Source of the DNA: Pteria penguin
Taxonomy: Eukaryota; Mollusca; Bivalvia; Pterioida; Pteriidae
DNA length: 64,000 nucleotides
NCBI GenBank assembly: GCA_035048485.1
Contig: CM068582.1
Coordinates: 32,553,596-32,617,595 of the forward strand
Direction: 5' to 3'
The position numbers and the translations under genes are program-made. Positions 40,799 to 53,402 of this stretch are shown here, piece after piece. The notes under the pieces are model-generated. The model was given only the letters and a program-made list of their open reading frames with translations. It did not search any database and was not told the origin of the DNA. Position 1 is the first letter of the stretch. Each line of letters starts with the position of its first letter.

Positions 40799-43700
40799 AT
40801 GGACATATCACTGACAATGAGAATAGCAGTCTTACTTTTTGTACTCGCCCTTTGCTTTGGTGAGGATTCCTTAATAATTATTATATGTGTAATGTATGTA
40901 TATATTTCTCGTAAACATAAATTTAGAAATGACTAGATGCTTGTAGATATTGTACCCAGTTTTAATTAACTTTGAGGTTTGTTTTGCTGTGTGTCTTTGT
41001 TTCAGACTCGTGTCAAACCTGTCTGATAATGATTCTGTGAAATCGGGTTCGACTCGCATGATACTCATTGGACTGTCACTATCCGCAATAAATATGTAGC
41101 AAGAGCGAATCAGCTGATGCGAATTGGGTTACGTTGATTTAAGTTTTATGGGCTTTCAGTAATGTTTCAGTCATTCTGTGTCGTGGAGATAACTAACTTG
41201 ATGTCTTTAATTGATTGATTGATTGATTGATTATTGTTTTACCTCACTCCACGATTATTTCACGTATATGGTGCCTGATGCATTGCACACAAATTTAAAC
41301 CTTTGCAACGGACCAACCCTAAGCAGTAAGGGATCTTTTACGTGTCACACCTACCGTGACACGGGACCTCGATTTTTACTGTCTCATCCTTAAGACAGAA
41401 TATCGGTGTGCCCAGGGCGGGAGTCGAACCCGGGACCTCTCGGTCACGAGCCGAGCACCTTATCCACTGGGCCACACCGGCTTAACTTGTTGTCCTAAAT
41501 ATTTCGGTGCAATCCGGAATCGAACCCTGATCGCCCGCACAAGTCTAACATTGTAGCAAGTCAGTGGAGCGAGTCTTTGATGAGTAATTAGAATGTATCG
41601 TTATGTAGATAGACCACTCGAGAACCACAGCGGCACGTTATGCTGAGATAATAAAACAAATCTGACATACTTTAATTCTCTATAGAGAAAGTAAAAGTCG
41701 ATCTGTCAGATTTTATTTCTGTTGTTTTTATCTTCACTGGAATTGTATGGTTAAGTGAACATGATGTCCCTACTGACATCTTTTGAGTAGACTGTGCCCA
41801 ACAGAGACATTCGCTGTCTTCTCTGCGCCAGATACTGAATGGATTTGTATAATTCTATTATTATTATACAGTTCAGTGTGTTGCAAATGTATGGAAGCCC
41901 ATTTAGGACCTATCAAAATATATTTTTTAATTTGATATAACGAATTCTTGAATTTGTTAAAACGGATTAAATTGGTTTTAACAAATTTGAGGAATTTGTT
42001 ATAACATATAAAATCTGTTATAACGAATTTGAGGAATTGATTAAAACGAATAGGGACCTATCAAAAATATTTTTGAATTTGATATAAGTAATCCTTGAAT
42101 TTGTTAAATGGATTAAATTCGTTTTAACGAATTCTTGAATTTGTTAAAACGGATTAAAGTCGTTTTAACAAATTTGACTAATTCGTTATAACGTATTAAA
42201 TCTGTTATAACAAATTTGAGGAATATATAAATGTAAGAATTCGTTATTTCGAATTTAATTTGTTAAAACGTATTTCAAAATCTGTGATAATGAATTCAGC
42301 AAATTTGTTATTACAGATTTAATTAATTACAACGAATTCCTCAAATTTGTTATAACAGATTAAAAACGTCAAAACAAATTCCTCAAATTTGTTAAAACGA
42401 ATTTAATCCGTTTTAACAAATTCAAGAATTTGTTAAAACCAATTTAATCCGTTTTAACAAATTCAAGAATTCGTTATATCAAATTCAAAAAATAGTTTTT
42501 GATATGTCCTAAATGTTCTTCCGTACAAATGACCTCCCAATCAGCAATTTTAAAAGAAACTACCAAATTATATATAATATTTCAAGGAATGTTTTGCAGG
42601 CCTGTAAGCAAGTATGTTTGTCTGTGTGTATTTGTTTTAAAATTTCGTTTCAACTTCTTTTAAAATATAAATATAGGACAAAGATAGATAACTGTGTTAC
42701 CGAGGCATTCTTATCATACTATATTTGAATAGGGTCCGATGATGTGTACACAACACTCTAACATCTTACGAAATGTTATGCATATGATACTTACGTAGTG
42801 TGTCGTTATAAAGTGTGCAAATTAGTATCGTGTCAGGCCTTGTATGTCTAACCTCACAAAGGACATGCAAATGATAAATTTATTGGTAGGGAGGTACCGC
42901 CATCGTAGGAAATGAAGGCTTAATAATACACAGCGACTGATCTTTTTATCATCATTACACAAATGTATTTCAGGCCCGTAGGAACCGGGAGGCAAGAAAG
43001 GGGGGGGCTGTTTTTGGCCGAAAAGGGCCGATTTTATTTATCACGTTACGAAACAAACAAAATTCAAGGTTTGCCACTCTTACAGATTATTCCTTCTGCC
43101 AAACCGAGTCCCCCTCGGTTGTAAACAGCGCTACTGATAAAAGTAACAAGTAAGTGTACGTTGATGAATATCATTTTATAAGCAAACTCGACTGAAGTTC
43201 CATATTTCTTATTAGAAATTAAGATTGCCAAAATGCTCTAAGTTCGAATCCCACTCTTCAACATTGTTAGTGCAGATAGTTTTCAAATGCATAAAATTTA
43301 ATTGGAGTTACTCCTCTTCTCATCTTTGACATATATATGTATGACTGAATATTTGTATAGAAATCAACAAAATAATATGAGCGATTTCTCCTGAATGATT
43401 CATGAATTTTTATAAAAGAAATGGACCATTGAGCAATGTTAAATTCCTTTCAACATACTGTAAATAGAGTCAACTTCATAAAAACGTTGGATTATACCAG
43501 AGACATATATACATGTCTCTGATTATACCGAAACCGCCGAAAAATGAAATCATTAAAAATCATAATACCGAAAGTTGGACAACAATCGTTATCATAGATA
43601 ATGTAAACACGGAGGGAAGATGGATGTATGGGAATGTCATAGTACGAACTACGAACTGAGTAATTCTCTACCTTTAAAAGTTACAGAGCTGATTTTGGGA

Positions 43701-44016
43701 AATTATAGATACGGTTCCGTAGATAAATGATGACTTCATTGAAATATGTTATAACGACTTTGTGCGTGCGTTGCATCTTTGACTTTGTCAAGATGTCCCC
43801 TCTGCGGTGTCGGAAAAATGCCACGTTTTATGAATGAATACCCTCGGACACAAGCCCTCACAACTTTGATGTAATAAATGGGATTTTGTCAAAGAATCTC
43901 GGACTGTAGGAACTCTGTATGGAAATCCTTGACGTACGAGTACTAGATTCTACTCGGGAATAAAGAAAAATAAAAATATATCCATCATTTAAATTCTTCA
44001 ATATGGACAATTATAC

Positions 44017-44079
<63 letters not shown>

Positions 44080-45388
44080 ATATATAATATTATATTATAT
44101 AGTCAGGGTATTACCGTGGTGATAGTTAGCGCTGTCATGTGTGGTCTGGCTTTACTTCTTTGTTGCGGAGGAATCTGTTTTTGTTGTTACATGAAGTGCC
44201 AAGGTATGTATCTGTATGGATACGTTGTAGAATCCCTTGTTGGGCTTTGATATAACGGGATGTAATTATGAAACATTTTGTATTTTTACCATCTTAATAA
44301 CCAACACTTTGGTTTATAGTAACCGGTATTGATATGTAGATGTCTATAGTAATCTTACTGTCTGTCTGTCCATCCATCCAACTATCAATATGTCGTTTGG
44401 GTTGTGATAATTCAAAAGGTTTCCTACATATACGTTTCTAATTACACAGACAGACGTCAGACCCGTAGGGACGGAAGGGGACGGTCTCCCCATAATTGAC
44501 TGATCATGGGCCGATTTTTATCATGTGGGGTACGAAACGAAATCCAAGGTTCCCGTGCATTTGAAATGCTTCTTATTGCCCTGGACATATATTGATGAGA
44601 GATACATGCTTATGTCAAAGGTCAATGTCAAACATCGGTACCCTTCATGAATTGTGTCAGTGCAGCATTTGGTTTAAACATTATTTATTATTTTCATATA
44701 CATAAATCAATCAACAATTAAAAAAAACTATCAGGATTTGGCAACAAGATAATGATTTTATGTTTAGCCATCTCCTGGAAAACATAATGACTTTCAGGAA
44801 CAAAACAAGAGAGCAGACAGTATACATTTAGCTGTAATATGTTTAAACCATTTAAGAGTGTTTTTAAGATATCACAGCTAAATGTATACTGTCTGTTCTC
44901 TTGTTCAGCATTTTATTCCAAACAGTATGTCTGTATACGTATAGACTATCCTCTTGCAATTCAAGTGTTTGCAAATTACAACCAAATTTATTAATATAGC
45001 AATACAAATATTTCAGTAACAAGAAATCAACACACAAAAAGGATATTACCGTGATATTTATTCTTACTTTATATGTATGGCTTGAGGGTCATCGTCATCA
45101 ATCACATGCACGGGATCCTTTTTTAAATCGAATTTTCTTTATGCAGTTTTCAAATATTTTCCCCTTTATCACAAAGAAATACCCATGCCATATTTGCCAA
45201 TCGCCTAAGCTATCATTAGTTGTAGATATTTATCTTGCTAACAGTTGTACTCGCATTGGGTTCGAGGAAGCTCGAACACGCGACCCCTGATTTTAAGAAG
45301 AATTTGCTAAATATTCACTGGCTTATTTACAAATGTATTTGCCAAATAACATGTACCATGTCTACTTTCAGATGGCTGCTATATTTGA
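40799..45388 (+). CDS. Small Cys-rich single-pass membrane protein, unknown family
   Basis: Reconstructed exons 40799-40859, 43086-43149, 44103-44203 and, tentatively, 45372-45388; phases agree at each junction. Exon 1 encodes a signal peptide (MDISLTMRIAVLLFVLALCF). Exon 2 gives a short Ser/Thr-rich ectodomain of about 22 residues with one Cys. Exon 3 encodes a transmembrane helix (GITVVIVSAVMCGLALLLCC) followed directly by a Cys-rich juxtamembrane patch CCGGICFCCYMKC. With the last exon the product is about 80 aa, ending DGCYI. The layout recalls Shisa/CYYR1-type proteins, but the ectodomain lacks their Cys pattern, so I assign no family. Exon 3's acceptor has a poor pyrimidine tract. The last exon is the least certain part. 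An AATAAA at 45754-45759 could end the transcript. Confidence 0.5.
41213..41480 (-). mobile_element. tRNA-derived SINE, family 1, copy 2 (best preserved)
   Basis: Read on the minus strand: tRNA-like head with GTGGCCCAGTGGATAAGGTG (A box) and GGGTTCGACTCCCG (B box), conserved body, and an (AATC)n tail at 41213-41232. It lies in the first intron of the small membrane protein gene. A second, unrelated tRNA-like fragment (GGGTTCGATTCCGG on the minus strand) lies next to it at about 41505-41580. Confidence 0.8.
41890..42525. mobile_element. MITE with internal repeat lattice and 6-bp target duplication
   Basis: The flanks CAAATG at 41884-41889 and 42526-42531 are a perfect 6-bp duplication. The terminal inverted repeats start TA(T/C)GGAAG and extend through CATTTAGGAC(C/A)TATCAAAAA into TTTGATATAACGAATTCTTG. 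The interior of about 500 bases is a lattice of direct and inverted variants of GAATTTGTTAAAACGGATTA and its complement. There is no coding frame. It sits in intron 1 of the small membrane protein gene. Confidence 0.8.
44018..44077. repeat. (ATT)n microsatellite
   Basis: About 19 TAT/ATT units, immediately upstream of the acceptor of exon 3 of the small membrane protein gene. Confidence 0.9.
44804..44905 (+). ncRNA. Long-stem hairpin, miRNA-precursor candidate
   Basis: Arms 44806-44840 and 44869-44903 pair at 33 of 35 positions, plus one G-U and one A-C, around a 28-base loop. The 3' arm begins ATATCACAGCTAAATGTATA, so a product starting UAUCACAGC would have the seed AUCACAG of the miR-2/miR-13 family, which in protostomes also comes from the 3' arm. 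The rest of the arm does not match miR-2 as I know it. Near-perfect pairing is unusual for an old miRNA and could instead mark a recent inverted repeat. The hairpin lies in the presumed last intron of the small membrane protein gene. Confidence 0.35.
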
Positions 45389-46099
45389 TCCTCCATGGCA
45401 AGCTTCATGTGTACGTACACTATCAGAAAGGCCGTAAATCTGTCTTTCATTATCGATAGAAACAATGCCTTTAGAATTTCACATACCGGTAATAACGAAA
45501 ATTCATGTATTGAACATGATTTAAACGTTGTGCAATTCCTGATCCTGATGTACATGCATAAAAAGATTTATTTGACTTATTACCTGACGTAATACTGGCA
45601 ATGTTTTATCAATGATGAGGTATACGTCATTTTAAGGTTAGCATTTGTACATGGGGTCCTAACTGTGATAATATTTGGTAATGAATATGAGACATCAACA
45701 ATGGTCTCCATTTATTTGTAAGTCGATTTGATAATTTATTTGTACTTTTGACGAATAAATAATAGTTTTATATTTATATGGTGTATTTATGTATGAGTTA
45801 TTTTGAATTTCATATGATATTTCTTATACGGGAAAGAGACATCGGGAAACATACGGATATCTACATAAATAACGGTAAACTAGAGGAAAACTCTGAAACA
45901 ATAAATTGTATTGTTGTCTTATGATCAGTTAAAGGGAAAATGGTGACTAAGTACTGTAATGTTTAGGGATAGGGAAGTGGGAATCTGTCTTTGTATCTGT
46001 CGAGCTTTTGTGGTTCAAGTTTCTTCCGATCAAAATACATGATATTTTGTAGACAAATTCGTGCTCTACTGTCATTGGATGACAATGTTTCGTCGGTTT
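45389..46099. other. Gene-free stretch / possible 3' UTR
   Basis: The first 370 bases may be 3' UTR of the small membrane protein gene, up to AATAAA at 45754. Nothing else is recognised. Confidence 0.35.
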
Positions 46100-46262
46100 G
46101 TTGATTGGTGCTTTACATCGCTTTCAACAATTTTTAGTGATATTGCGGCATGGAAGCAGAAGGTAACCAACCTCTGAAATACAGTGACACAATCTTGGAA
46201 TCGAACCCGGATCGTTTGAACTGCAAGCCAATCGTTAAACCACTACACTAAACCTGCCACGG
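46100..46262 (-). mobile_element. tRNA-derived SINE, family 3
   Basis: On the minus strand there is a tRNA-like head with GGTTTAGTGTAGTGGTTTAA (A box), a B box GGGTTCGATTCC, then a body with GATATTGCGGC (plus-strand reading) and GCTTTACATCGCTTTCAACA. The body differs from families 1 and 2. Confidence 0.6.
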
Positions 46263-46415
46263 ACTACAAAGTTTGAAGTCCTCTAGATGACAGTGCAAAT
46301 TAAGAATTATGTTTCACATTTTGCCGATAACTAAATAATGATTTGTGGGATAAGCTTTCGGAATTACGATGTTACAGAAAAGCTTTCATTATATATGGCT
46401 TGGAAACAATTTTAA

Positions 46416-46421
46416 TTTATT
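46416..46421 (-). terminator. Candidate polyadenylation signal for the 334-aa gene
   Basis: AATAAA on the minus strand about 200 bases beyond the stop codon at 46623. Confidence 0.4.
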
Positions 46422-46622
46422 TTGGCACAAATAACTGCATTATCAAAAGTAAGAATGAAGTACACATATTTCTATCACACTTAAAGAGACCTAAATATCA
46501 TTCACAACAATTTTACAGAAAAAAAAAACCAAATTGTTCACAAAAAATTCACAGTTCTTAATGTAAGTATACATATACCTGGGCGGGAGCTTCTAGGACG
46601 AATGTTCTTGATATTATTTAGT

Positions 46623-47627
46623 TTAAGATTTGAGCATGTCCTTCAGTATTGCTTGCTTTTGATACGTGCGTTGCATAGAATCACTGACCATGTCAACTGG
46701 TGCCTTCCCACGGTGGGTTGTTTGTGTCCCCACAGATTCCATATTTATATCAGATACAGCCAAGTTCAGATCCGAGTGTGTTTTCTTCATAGCCGACGGT
46801 TTATTCATAACAAGTGTTGATGGCGTGAACATCGGGCACGGCTTTTGAGATTCCGAAAACGATATACTTCTGCGATGTGTCCGTTCCGTACTTTCCTTAT
46901 TCAGTGCGGGACTAGTACAGTCTTCTGGAAATTTAATTTCCCTTTGGAGTCGGGCTTTTTCGATCACTCTGCCTTGAATATCACCGACCAGTGGTTTATA
47001 TCCTTTAATATCATTAATTTGAGCTGAAGAACTATCATTATCGAACCACTTCACAAAGTTGCTTTCTTTTCTTTGCCTGTTTAATTTTCCTGTTAAATGT
47101 AATGACTTTGACGACCGGAAATTTGTGAGCGGTGCCATTTTTATTTCACTGCGTTGTGGAATATTTCGCTCTTCTCCAGCAGTAGTGTCTGTTCGTTTAC
47201 TGAGTCCTGATTTAGATGTCAACAGATTAGATGTTCCTCCATAAAATATTTTTGGCGGCGGATTCATTGACCTTGTCATATGTGGTGATGGATCCTTGAA
47301 GTCGCGCTGTGTTGTCGACAGCAGGGGTGTGGAAGGTACAGTGGACGCAGGTGCTCTAAACATCATTGGAATATCCTTCCTTTGGGAAACAGGTCGAATA
47401 GTATATTTCGTTTTCCGAACTTGATCAGCAACTTTCGACCTGCTTTTTTCGCCTAGCTGCGTCCCTGGTGCAAAAGAAATTTTCATTGGTGATTTTTCTC
47501 TGGGAATATAAGTAATCACAGTATCAACAGGAAATTTCGTAGGATTAGGATATGTAACAAAAACCGGCTCTCTCACACCAGTATTCGTCGGTTCTGTATC
47601 GGCAGTATACACTATAGAAGAAGTCAT
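46623..47627 (-). CDS. Hypothetical 334-aa disordered protein
   Basis: One uninterrupted frame of 335 codons. A frame this long is unlikely by chance in this AT-rich DNA, and its codons are more GC-rich than the flanks. There is no signal peptide or membrane segment. Composition is Ser/Thr/Pro/Lys-rich with few hydrophobic clusters, so mostly disordered. Notable parts are an N-terminal segment with VTYPNPTKFPVDTVITYIPR (residues about 24-43), a basic, Ser-rich centre, a motif FVKWFDNDSSSAQ near 190, HRRSISFSES (a likely basophilic kinase site) near 250, and ESVGTQTTHR near 297, whose TQT core resembles LC8 dynein-light-chain binding motifs. I recognise no family. It could be a single-exon gene or the large exon of a longer one. 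Confidence 0.55.
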   Translation of the reverse strand: MTSSIVYTADTEPTNTGVREPVFVTYPNPTKFPVDTVITYIPREKSPMKISFAPGTQLGEKSRSKVADQVRKTKYTIRPVSQRKDIPMMFRAPASTVPSTPLLSTTQRDFKDPSPHMTRSMNPPPKIFYGGTSNLLTSKSGLSKRTDTTAGEERNIPQRSEIKMAPLTNFRSSKSLHLTGKLNRQRKESNFVKWFDNDSSSAQINDIKGYKPLVGDIQGRVIEKARLQREIKFPEDCTSPALNKESTERTHRRSISFSESQKPCPMFTPSTLVMNKPSAMKKTHSDLNLAVSDINMESVGTQTTHRGKAPVDMVSDSMQRTYQKQAILKDMLKS

Positions 47628-48164
47628 TCCGAGTTAGAAAGAATACTCAAAGATTACCTCTGATCATAAACTAATTTATTTATTTCTCACCTTTCAGATC
47701 AAAAACTGTTCTCGATAAGTCCAAGATATAAACCTGTATCACGGGAGGGAGAAATCACTATACCCCATTTATCACAAACCAAAAATACACCAATTATATA
47801 ACTATACACAGAGAGGTTAAACCAAATATCTCCCTCTCCTCACCAGAAAATACTTCCCACACAAGCTGTCTGTTAATCTCTTTATCGAGAGACTATTACA
47901 TGCACCCAGACTGTTTGATTTACACAAGTTTAGGCGACTGGTATTCAAACAAAAGAAGAAATTTTAAAGATTAAGTTTTAAACATAATCTAAACGTAATT
48001 AATCTTCTGTTAAGTAAACCCGAGTTCATACTGTAGGCAGTGGAAGAATATATCGAATTAGTGAAAGTGTTTGACCTCAGACTTTTTAAATTTCAGAATC
48101 AAGATCACTTTCACGCGTCAGGATTTTCAGCTCGCTGGGATGAATGTCCGTAGAGCTAATGTGT
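47628..48164. other. Presumed upstream region of the 334-aa gene
   Basis: AT-rich; no TATA box at a convincing distance. An open frame does not continue upstream with recognisable content. Confidence 0.35.
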
Positions 48165-48770
48165 TACCCCGATGTCGTTGTCATAGTCGTCTGTAGACAA
48201 AAACTTTGACATGGATCATAATTTTAGAACCATTAAAGACAGTGTTTAATATTTCACATGTGTATTCCTTGTGCAGAAACCTTTCATTGGGTACCAAAAC
48301 TTTTTTCCTTGTGAACTTGACCTTGAAGTTTGACCTACTTCTTAAGAACATTAACCTTGGTCATAAATTATTAACATTAAGAGAAAAAATCTGAATATTT
48401 CATGTGTGCATTCCTTATGAGAAAAGCTTTCATTATGTATCATATTATTTTTACGTTTTGACCTACACCTTGAAGACTCACCTACTTAGACAAAAACTTT
48501 AACCTGGTTCATAACTTTAGTACCATTGGAAACGGGGCTTTAATATTTCACATGTGTATTCCTTGTGCCTAAACCTTTCTTTGGGTACCAAAAGTTTTGA
48601 CCTTGTGACATTGAAGTATAAAGTACTTTTAAAAATCTTTAACCTTGGTCATCATTTAAGAACAGTAAGAGATAGTGTATATTACTTTCATTACGTATCA
48701 AAATTTTTTACATGTTGACCTTGACCTTGAAGATTGAACTACTTATAAAAAATTCTGCTATTTGAATTTG
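48165..48770 (+). repeat. GACCTTGAC-type repeat, about two long units
   Basis: Two or three diverged units contain 'aaactttgac(a)tggatcataa', TATTTCACATGTGTATTCCT, AAACCTTTC(A/T)TTGGGTACCA and TGACCTTGACCTTGAAG. The family is that of 6720-7190. Confidence 0.65.
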
Positions 48771-51000
48771 GTTGCCACCGGTGAGCTCTGTTGCCTTCTG
48801 ACAACTCTTGCAGTAATGACAGCAATATTGTCAGAAAGTGACCGAAACACAATATCTTAGATGTGGGTGCATTGAAATGTTCTTTTAAGAGAGATTTAAT
48901 ATTCATTGTAATACAATTATTTTGTGCCAAGTAAATAAGCGGATAGAAATATTTCGAAAACGTGCCATATTGTTTTTTCGTTGGTGCATGAGCACTTAAT
49001 CAATGTCCTCAGGATATAGTATCTCTGATTCATTGTCGCATAGAATGTTTTCTATGAGAGATCGAAAGATTTTTATTTTACTTTTCAGTTATTGATGAAG
49101 AATTTTGAAATAAGATGTTGACTGATCGATTATTGTTTTAACACCAGAAATATTTCATATAATTATACACAAGATGGTGGCATGGTGCCCTGCTGAATAA
49201 ATTGTGACTGTAACGACCGTGCCCACCGTTTACATTAAGGGTTCTTGATATGCCACTACAGTGATGGTTCTTAAAATACGTGGCATTGTCTTCCTTCGAT
49301 TTTTATCGTCGCATTCGACATACAAGACACCGACAGACGGATGTGGATTTCAACCTACCTCCTTTGGACCAAGAGTTCAATATACCAAGCTTACTACCTG
49401 TACTGTACACCAGCCTGAATTGGCTTAATGGAAAGACATGTATGAGTCAAATGAATTTTACCTGGTATTGATGGGTAACCTCCAGCTCAGGTTCTTCTGA
49501 ATCGCTTAGAAAAGGTAATACATGTGCGGCATTCGATGGACTTTGATTGATCCTCCTTGAAATTCATACACAGTATCAGGCAATTATGCTTAACATCTTC
49601 TTATCACTCGCCTTGTATCCACAAATAAATCATGGAAGATGATCTGACTTCAGGGTATGGACACTTAAAGCCGATTCAATTTTAATTTAAGTTTTAAAAA
49701 AATCCCTGTGCTAATTACTAACCTTGGCCCGTTTGAATGATATTTTTAGGGGTGTGTTAAATCTAATACTTTAATTCTGTTAATACTTTAAGATTTGAAT
49801 TTTATACAGGCCTTTCACTCTGAAATGCAATCCATTCCCGAAGAAAACCCTACACGAGCCATAGTAACCAAAACATCTAAATCACAATATCTAAATTATT
49901 AAATCTAAAATAATTTTGATGCAAAAATATCAAATCGACTACCAGAAATTTGGATTTGTTTATTGACAATTAAAAAAATATATAAGTATATCTTATATTT
50001 ATATTGTGAAAGATAAGCATGTCAGACCAGTAGGAACAAGGGGGTGGTGTGCCCCCCCCCTTTTTTTTTTGGCGGATGATTTTTATTAAAGGTTTCCCCT
50101 TTCTACGGCCCTGCATGATGCGATGTGAAATAAACTAGTCTACATGTCTTAATTTAGTAGATATTAGGCACGGGGACCAGTATGGTCCACCATGTACCCC
50201 CTCTATGCTTTTTTCTTGGGTACTAGATTGTTCGATAGAGTGATATTCAAAAGACTTCCCATAAAAACCTCTTTCCAACTTTACATTCCTATACTGTTGC
50301 CATGGCAACCCTTTCACCTTAGCAATGGCACTGGTTGTAAGTACAAATTACATCATGTCTTGATTTATTGTGGACAAAGTTGGACAAACTTGGTTATATT
50401 CAAAATGGAGTAGGGACATGTTACTTTCATCTAAATGCATAATATATACTAATACCTCAGAGGCATAGTCATAAATATTGATGAAAACGCAAGAAAAATA
50501 GTACACTCATATAAAAAAAAATAACCCCCCTCCCCCCCCCCCCCCAAACCAAAAACTACAAAAAAAAAAAAAAAAAAAAAACCAGAAAAAAACCCCCGGG
50601 CAATTATCTGTGCCAAAACCTGTACTTCTAAGTAACAGACACATTTATTTGAACTGCAGTAACTCATTAATGAATTAAAGAATTACTGTGTATAATATAT
50701 GTACTTGTAACATATAACATACAGATACTTTATATATTTAGACCATGTCAGTTTTGTACTTCTTAATTCTGAGGTAAACGAATAGATCAATCTAAAGTAC
50801 TAACATCATCAGTGCTTTCTTCATCATCTTCATCGCCCCTAGCTCAGTGTCTTTTCTAAAAGCTTTTAAACCATTCTTAGAAGACGCAGTTTACCTTCGA
50901 CTCACAAGGTTTCATTGACAACCCATGCTGCTCTGACACTATTGGAATAGTTGGATAAAAAATGTGTGCATTCTTTCAAATTGCCAGCTGATAATTACAA
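48771..51000. other. Gene-free stretch with homopolymers
   Basis: No supported gene. 49120-49270 may be a decayed SINE body (ATTATTGTTTTAACACCAGA, TGGTGGCATGGTGCC). A repeat around 50030-50115 (GACCAGTAGGAACAAGGGGG) resembles sequence at 42970 and 44465. C and A homopolymers lie at 50525-50585. Confidence 0.4.
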
Positions 51001-51029
51001 ATTACATACCCACACCCACCCACTCACAA

Positions 51030-51660
<631 letters not shown>

Positions 51661-52903
51661 CTTTTATTGACACGTGTGCGGAGGTCACAGTCCTCAGTGA
51701 GAGAGAATATTGTAAAATACCAGAGAACATGCGTCTTGTTGGGGGCAAGTTGGTTCTTGCAGAGTCGGGAAAGATGAACTGTAGGGATACAGCATATTTT
51801 CAATTCATTATTTATCAACAGGAATTTTTATGGGATGTACATGTGGCACATATACAGGACGACTTATTATTGGGATGTGATTTTGTGGATGAGATAAATT
51901 TTACTATCAACACTCAAAAGGGGATAAAAATCAATGATGAATGGAATAAGTGTGAAATTATTAGATCATATGGAGTTTCCAGATTGTCAGTGGATAAAAA
52001 TACAACTATTCCCCCATTATCATTAGTTATTATTTGTGGACGAAGCGAAGAAGTCGAAAATATAGACACTAAATATGCCGCTTTTGAGCTTTTCAGATTT
52101 GAAGATAGGGACCTTATTGTTGCAAAAACAATTGTAGATCCATTAAGGAAAATTCCAGTGAGAATTGTGAACTTGTAGACTTTTCCCGTAAAGCTTAACA
52201 GAAATGGCGTTTTAGAAGAATTATTTCCCGATATGGAATTTAATGAAATCATCGGAAATTGTTGATCCATTCGATTGTGTTATACAATTAGTTCAGAAGG
52301 ATTTCAAAGAGACATTAAAATATCAAGTACTACAGAAGAATTAGTTACTCTTGATTGGAAGAATGAAAAAAAAAAGATGGATGATAGAAATGAGGTCAAC
52401 ATTTCCGACATTACACAGCGTCTTGTAGACTTATAGATAAGAAGTTGCGAGAACCTAAGATTGAAGGAATAAAGGTAAAAAATTATGGAAAATACATCAG
52501 AATACGTTGCCAAGAATAAGAATGACTTAGGTACTTGTTTAGTATTGGAACATAAAATAAAGAAAGGGGGAGCTGCACCAGTAAGGCAACCATTGGGATG
52601 CACATCTAAAGAATTTGAAGGGGAAGAAGAACAAAATCTGAAGGAACAAGTAGATACCAGTCGTACTTGTCAGAAAGAAGGATGGTTCAGTCAAATGGTG
52701 TTGCGATTTTAGGAGATTAAATGATAGCACTATAAAAGACGCATATCCACCGCCACGCAATTTTTGGGTCAATGCAATTATTACCCGAGATTCATCAATA
52801 AATTTAAATTTAGTGATAAAGCAGCCAGCCTAACAGAACTTGCCAAGAAAGGAGTACCATTTCAATAGACAAATGAATGTGAAGATAGTTTTAAAAAGTT
52901 GAA

Positions 52904-53113
52904 AGAGAAAACTGAAGACATTTGACAAAGCTGTATGACAAAAATTACCCAGGACATGCACACAAAAATGACAATAGTGGAATGTACAAGTAAGAACGGT
53001 ATTACAAAAATATTCGATTGTGCTGCGGTTACGATACCCACTTAGGACGGTCAATTGAAATAACAAACGCCATTCAATTGGTGTGGTTAACCGGTTACGG
53101 GCGCCCACCTTAG
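52904..53113 (+). repeat. 0.7 kb element, truncated copy D inside gypsy
   Basis: The first 210 bases of the element (AACTGAAGACATTTGACAAA ... GGGCGCCCACCTT) interrupt the gypsy frame between the KKLKEK motif and APILAHPRPNE. Confidence 0.75.
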
Positions 53114-53402
53114 AAGAAAGAAATTTTTTGTTCAGCTCCAATACTAGCCCATCCTAGACCAAATGAATCATTTATGTTAGATACTGATGCTTCAAATGTG
53201 GGATCAGATACTTTCTCAAATACAAAACAGAAGGAAAAAGTAACAGTATACACTTCTAAAAATTAGACGGTCATCAGCAGAATTTTATTGTGACTAGGAG
53301 AGAACTTTTAGCCATGGTAACATTTCTGAATCAGTTTAAAAATTATCTTTTGGGACGCTGGTTATTACTGAGAACTGATCACGGATCTTTGCACTGGCTT
53401 TT

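Noticed and set aside
51914..52270. 118-codon minus-strand frame
   Set aside because: It is the antisense shadow of the gypsy protease segment.
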